Assembly (NCBI RefSeq): GCF_963855985.1
Contig: NC_087109.1
Span: 6,840,001 to 6,904,000, forward strand
Direction: 5' to 3'
DNA: 64,000 nucleotides
Source of the DNA: Ostrinia nubilalis
Lineage: Eukaryota; Arthropoda; Insecta; Lepidoptera; Crambidae
Positions 58,795 through 64,000 of the stretch are shown piece by piece. A program made the translations under genes and the position numbers. The notes under the pieces are model-generated. The model did no database searches. It saw only the letters and a program-made list of their open reading frames with translations, and was not told where the DNA came from. Each line of letters starts with the position of its first letter. The stretch's first letter is position 1.

Positions 58795-58965
58795 CATATT
58801 CCAGGGCTACTACTTCGGGGTAACCCAAGCGTGGATCCCATTTTACCCCCTTAGGGGTTGTATTTTGCAAAATCCCGTCCCGTTTTCTGAGATTTCGTGA
58901 TGAATGAGTGAGTCAGTCAATCAGTCAGTGACATTTCGCTTTTATAGATATAGAAGATTAATAAG
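58795..58965 (+). repeat. Lepidopteran RTE-type 3' tail
   Basis: ccttaggggttgtattttgc, aaatcccgtcccg and gagtgagtcagtcaatcagt followed by gacatttcgcttttatagat is a characteristic non-coding tail. It is truncated at its 5' side. Confidence 0.55.
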
Positions 58966-61597
58966 TGCTATTTTGCAACAAATTACCAGTCTGATGAGCT
59001 GTAGACTGCACTAACTGCATTTAACACGACTTTGTTTACGGAACCCAAACGTTGTTTGTTCGGCGAGAAAGTGAGTAAGTTTGGTTTTCTCGTTTTAAAA
59101 ATACTGGCTTCTGTAAAAATGATTGAGGTATTTCCGTACACGCTTAGGGATGGGCTAAGTCGGGAAGTAGTTTACTTATTCGCTTTTACAGCTCTACTGC
59201 GACGCCAATTTATAGTGTACGGATTTTGTGAGAACTAAAATCAAAGGTAAATGACTTTTTATTTACAATTGCTTACGCGCATATTAACATACATAGTAAA
59301 AAGTAAAACCTATACATCCCTTGATAAAATCTTAATTTCAAAATAAAAACCTGTAAGAAATCAATTTTATGATCGAAAGTACGTAGTACAATCAACAGCA
59401 CATTGGACTATGCATTATTATTCAAAAGTAGCACCTGTGACAACTACATAGAAGCCACAATGTCAACCTTGATGTACTTTCATCTGTACTACGCATCGTA
59501 ATAAAAAACCTATCTCAAACAAGAGCGAGAGTGTACCACTTTACAACTAGGCACATTAATCATGACTATCGATATTAATGAGAAATCGGATCCAGCAAGT
59601 CATCGGGGTATATCAATCTAGTTCGAACTCGATTCCTCATTCGATACACGCACGTCTACGAGTACTCGATACTCGAAATTAGCGCGTCCATCTACGTGAA
59701 GGCAGCGCCAGCCGAGTGATCTCAATAAACAGGGCTGTAACATTTTCCACAGGTAAAAAAACCTTTTATTTGCACAATTAATATGCACCTCCTACCCTTT
59801 ATGACTGATGGTAATGTTTTATGGTCCTTCGATTCTATAATCGATTCTTCTACTACCTAATAATAATGCCATTGTGTCTCTAAATTAAGCAAATGTACGC
59901 CTTCATTATTTTACTTTATTAAAGTACAACAATAGTACAAAATATAGCAATCAAAAAATTAATGTTTTCCTTATTATTATAACAAATCACATTTGACACA
60001 TAATATAATCAAAATGTTAAAATTCAAATGCATACCCCCATATTTACTTTGGTAGAGGAGGTGCAGTGTAAAATGCCCAAGGTTATTTATTTATACCAGT
60101 AACCAGTAGTGTCACCTACATTATGCAAAAGTTAAAGGTAAACATTTCATCACTGGCAACCCTGTGTATCCAAAACACGTCCCAATCGGTGCGGTGTAAT
60201 GAGAACGGTTATATCGCAAATTGCGGCTATATTTAGCCGGTGTGACCCACTATGCGCGTGCGCTGATATATGACATATTAGGAGTCAATTGCGCGGGTCA
60301 AAGGACTCGCGTAGGACTCGTAACGACTCGATGCGTCATTGCTTTGACATCAGATTTGATTGTTCGATGCAATGGCCGAGGTACGAAGTAAATAACTATA
60401 GTTGTTGCAATCCAAGAAGGCAAGTGAGCTTTACATGTGTGGTGGTGGCTCGCTACTGTTAGATTTTCAAAATGGATGGACATTACACTATCGTTATGTG
60501 CATGTACACTTAGACACACAAGTAAAGCTCATTCGCCTTCGTCAGTTGCAAGAACTGTATTGTGAACCACTGATTTGTAGGAATAAAACACCGTTTTCCT
60601 TACCTACTACTTAACTGCTTACTTAACTAAGTAGTGAATAATGACAATGTGATTTTACATACGCAGTTTGTTTTAGAACTACTCATCAAATTCCACGATA
60701 AAATATGATAGAATTCCAAGATGTTTGTTAGTCTGATCCCAAATTTCCAATATACGTCCAATTTACATAATATAACGCTCAAATGATTAAGGAAAATATA
60801 ATAGATCTTCTTAGTGATTTTCAGTCAAGTGTACAAGTTTTTACAGCTCTAAAATTAAAAAATACAGAAATAAAAGTTAATTTACTGCAGAAAGGACACA
60901 ATAAACCGTGTGATTATTAAATTTTACCGAGTGGTATAGTCGTAAAACTTAATGACAATAAATTGTGTAGCGCTGCACTCGTAATATAAATGAATGCAAA
61001 TTATGAAGTCCAAAATAAGTTCATAATTTTTAATGTGGCTTAGTTATTTGAATACGGGACGATTTTTTACCCAAATAATGTTATCTGAAGATAAATAAAT
61101 AAAGGATTAGGACAACATTATGACGCTAATCACTATGGAACTCAATGTAATTTTAATAAAAATGCAATATTGCAAAAAAATACTATGTGCTATCATCTGT
61201 ACAAAAGGTTTCAATGTCCCTAAATTTTTTATGATTCCAAAAACATTTAGAAATAAAAAAAGAAAACAACAATTAAATTAAGAATACGAGTGTAGTCTAA
61301 TGATCGAATATTAAATTTCCCAGCCCTAACCTTTCGAATTTCGAATTCAAAACAATAATCGAGTAATCGAGAGTGGATCATCGAGTATTCAATTGGAGGA
61401 GAACCGACAATATCCGCTGTCGGGCGCAGGATCGCTCGACAGGCGTTCGAATAAATTGATCTAATTATCAGAGTGAACCCTAACCTTGTATAATTTGTTT
61501 GATGAATGTCTATTATGTTTCCTGATTAGGCACATTATTTGGTGTGATCATATTTTAAAGCATAGTAAAGCAAGGCGGGCAATTACATTTTTCGCCA
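58966..61597. other. Intergenic; divergent MITE copy at 59391-59490, GC-richer patch 60180-60380
   Basis: 59391-59490 parallels 40130-40225. 60180-60380 has more CG words and ends in gcaATGGCCGAG|gtacgaagta, an ATG followed by a possible donor, too short to call. Clusters of tcga words around 59580-59690 and 61290-61400 resemble repeats. Confidence 0.3.
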
Positions 61598-61940
61598 TTA
61601 CAACTTCTGGGTAGAGTCAAGATTTCGGGTAGATGTACGAGTACGAGTATTGAACGGTGTGAGCTTTCGAGTAGGTGTATATTGTACTTTCCCATTGAAC
61701 CAGTGTTTTATATATTTCATAATGGTTTTTGTTGCATAATGTAACTTCAAGTCCTTGAACTTCTGATGAAATAATTCGTCTCTTTTAAAGAATTCTGTTC
61801 CTACGAATTTTTTAACGATTTGATGTAGAGCACAACTCTTGTTTGTTATTGCATATTGGTTTTTGATGCTTATGATCCTTGAGCTTACGATGGAAGAAAT
61901 TTTGACTCCTTTAAAAGATTTTGTCATGAATCTGTAAAGA
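61598..61940 (-). CDS. Unassigned 109-codon open frame with acceptor-like upstream
   Basis: The minus-strand frame from ATG (61927) to TAA encodes a lysine- and threonine-rich basic protein (QIVKKFVGTEFFKRDELFHQ in the middle) with no recognised domain or membrane segment. Directly upstream, ccttttattatgctctttacag is a good pyrimidine tract plus AG, so this could be an internal or terminal exon starting near 61935. No polyadenylation signal follows closely. Chance ORF is the main alternative. Confidence 0.25.
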
Positions 61941-63069
61941 GCATAATAAAAGGCACTAAATATGCCTGATCAAAATCTGATTGGCGGAAATTCGAGAACA
62001 CCTCATCATTTATATTCAATCGGCGAAGTTTGGAACGATCCTCCGATATTGAGAGCAAGCAAATCCCTCATTAGGCTCTATTAATTAGGCAAAATACCTC
62101 AGGGATGGAGTTCCACGAATATAATGCGATCGACGACATTAAATTAGAAGGTATCAATTTGCTGCTGACCTGTTTAGTGACATTCTGTTTTTTATTCATT
62201 CAATATTTAAGACTTATTTTGAAACAGAGTTCTGGTATAAGTTACTTTTGACCTTATTACTTTCAAGTATTGGGTACTATTATTAAAATGTATTTTTTAC
62301 CTTAGAGCTTGGGTGGACGTAGCCAGTTGCATCAAGTAATAATAAAAAATCTTTTTGGTCTTTTGGTGATTTGATAATACTTTTTACAATTTACAGTAAA
62401 CCTCTATCATCATGATCCAGGCCAGAAACTAAAAAAAGCTAAGCACGCTGTTTGAAAAATCAAATTTCGAATCGCCAACCAATTATTTGAATTCCGATTG
62501 GACTTCGATTGGAGTCGTTCCAAAACACATCGAAGTGTCGAGGGCAGGATCATTGTGCTCGATTATCCGCCAAAACATAAATAAAGTACCCAATTTATAC
62601 AGCTTTATTAGCTGTACCACACTCAGAGTTAGTTCTAATTACTAAAGTTTGATGAACCATGACCAGAATGTGCGCTCTACATGGCGGCCTTTATTGGCTA
62701 TATTTGTTTATGAGTAATCTACTGTTATTGTTCCTGAATCATTACATTAATTTATACTCAGTTAGAAACACTTTTTTGAGACTTTCGAGAAGTTTTGCTG
62801 AAGACCTTCGAAACCTAAAATCTTAGAAAGTTGAAGATATTCCAATAGTGCGACTGAATTATAAGAAGTCTTTTATAAGTTCCAAAGAATATGAAAGACG
62901 TAAATAACAACACTTAACATCCTGTAATTGTTTACTCCCTTTCGTGGAAACGACACAAAATTATGTCGGCATTTTTATACAAACCAATTGTAAACAACTC
63001 CGCACATCCACTTAGTCACTAAACGCTATAGCACTCCAATATTGACATACAAAAAGCACTAGCACAAAG
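61941..63069. other. No recognised feature
   Basis: AT-rich; only short frames. Confidence 0.35.
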
Positions 63070-63240
63070 TTTACATGTTTCGGTATAAAAAATCGGACAC
63101 GTACGAAACCTACCGCAACGCGTCGCCGGTTATCGAACGGGAATGTTCCCGAAATATCAAGAGCACGGGACGCGGGCGGTCGGGCCGGCGACCGGCGTGG
63201 CACTGCGGCTACGGTCCGGCCGCGTGGAGCCCACACGTAC
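63070..63240. promoter_or_regulatory. CpG-rich patch, possible promoter or first exon
   Basis: This is the most GC- and CG-rich stretch of the window (for example cgggcggtcgggccggcgac). Frames on both strands are open but compositionally biased. DREF-like tcgataaacag occurs nearby (63486). It might mark the 5' end of a gene extending out of the window. Confidence 0.25.
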
Positions 63241-64000
63241 CCCAAAAACTACACGACTAAACCACCAAGAGCACGCAAACCACTAACACCCTAAAAATCC
63301 AACACACAAAGTCCAGATTCCAACGCCAACAACCGAGAACGCCAATCGATGCTCCTGAAACAGGACAACCAGATCTTTCCGCCTCCGCTCCCGAGCGAGA
63401 GAATTTTCGCCAATTTCACCAACAACAGTCGCAAAACGATTATACGAAATACAATTTTAATAAGCCCACGAAACGTTAAGTGCCATCGATAAACAGTTTC
63501 GAAATCCATTTAAACGGTTGCATAAACGCTGGATCCTCAGCTCAACACAAATGTAATAAACAGGCAAACTCATCGAGGTTTTCGCCCGTTTTAATCGCTA
63601 TGCAAAAAGGGACGATAAAAATAACAATTGAAATTTCAATTACGAAAGGATTAAATCCGTTGACTCCAGATAACTTTGATTTAAAAATAGAACAGCGCCA
63701 GTGTTGCCATTGGCTGATGAACTTTATGTGTCAATTATAGTAGTTAATATTCACGCACAGCCATAATCCAGGGATTAAATAAACTGCCGACTAAATAAAC
63801 TAGGCAGTATACGAGATAAGGAAAGGTGCCCTTTAAAACTAGTTCTGTTTGGAACATCTGCTCGGTCCAGGATCAAAGTCAAAATGTTAACTAGCGCCGT
63901 TTGCATAAGACGGTCTCCAAACCTGTTTGTTTATAAGATTTTATCAGCATTGAAATGGAATTTCAGATCTTTTACGCTTTGCGAGATAAAATCTTTTCGC
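63241..64000. other. No recognised gene
   Basis: Short frames only (63291-63509 minus, 63480-63740 plus), no motif. Confidence 0.35.

Overview
The window looks like AT-rich nuclear DNA from a moth or butterfly (Lepidoptera). The evidence is the repeat content: Helitrons with a GTCT microsatellite and a GC-rich CTAG end, tRNA-headed SINEs, the 'gcccgcggcttcacccgcg' dispersed repeat, 3' ends of RTE-type LINEs, and a TED/gypsy-type errantivirus relative. I find no convincing multi-exon host gene. One candidate first coding exon (23690-23757, minus strand) and a few unassigned open frames are the only hints of host coding sequence, so the window is probably intergenic or lies in very large introns.

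Layout. 1-1.1 kb: featureless. 1.1-5.1 kb: a small defective errantivirus-type LTR element (minus strand). One LTR is split by a 2.2-kb terminal-inverted-repeat (TIR) element that itself contains a piggyBac-type element and a SINE. 5.7-8.6 kb: a foldback element with a TGTCCGG motif array, a Helitron, a TA-flanked miniature inverted-repeat element (MITE) and two abutting MITEs. 11-16 kb: RTE-type LINE tails, one split by a MITE, and small foldbacks. 16.2-18.1 kb: a long-range inverted repeat enclosing a SINE and a second TIR element. 20.1-21 kb: 5'-truncated CR1/Jockey-like LINE with an (AC)n run. 21.3-29.3 kb: MITEs, the candidate host exon and a perfect 16-bp hairpin. 29.8-35.6 kb: tRNA-Ala-headed SINEs, a third Helitron, and two adjacent hAT-type elements that share one palindromic target. 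36.8-38.2 kb: 5'-truncated R1-clade LINE (minus strand). 41.1-44.6 kb: a 2-kb TIR element with a broken ORF, then a foldback that encloses a second copy of the hAT element. 48.2-52.8 kb: two TA-flanked elements whose TIR core is echoed inside them (one retains a PHD-finger fragment), with a Helitron between them that is almost identical to the one at 6.4 kb. 53-64 kb: sparse MITE and LINE fragments, an unassigned minus-strand frame and a CpG-rich patch near 63.1 kb.

The readable story is therefore a record of transposition, with several insertions dated relative to one another by nesting and target-site duplications (TSDs). All similarities were judged by eye; no database was consulted.
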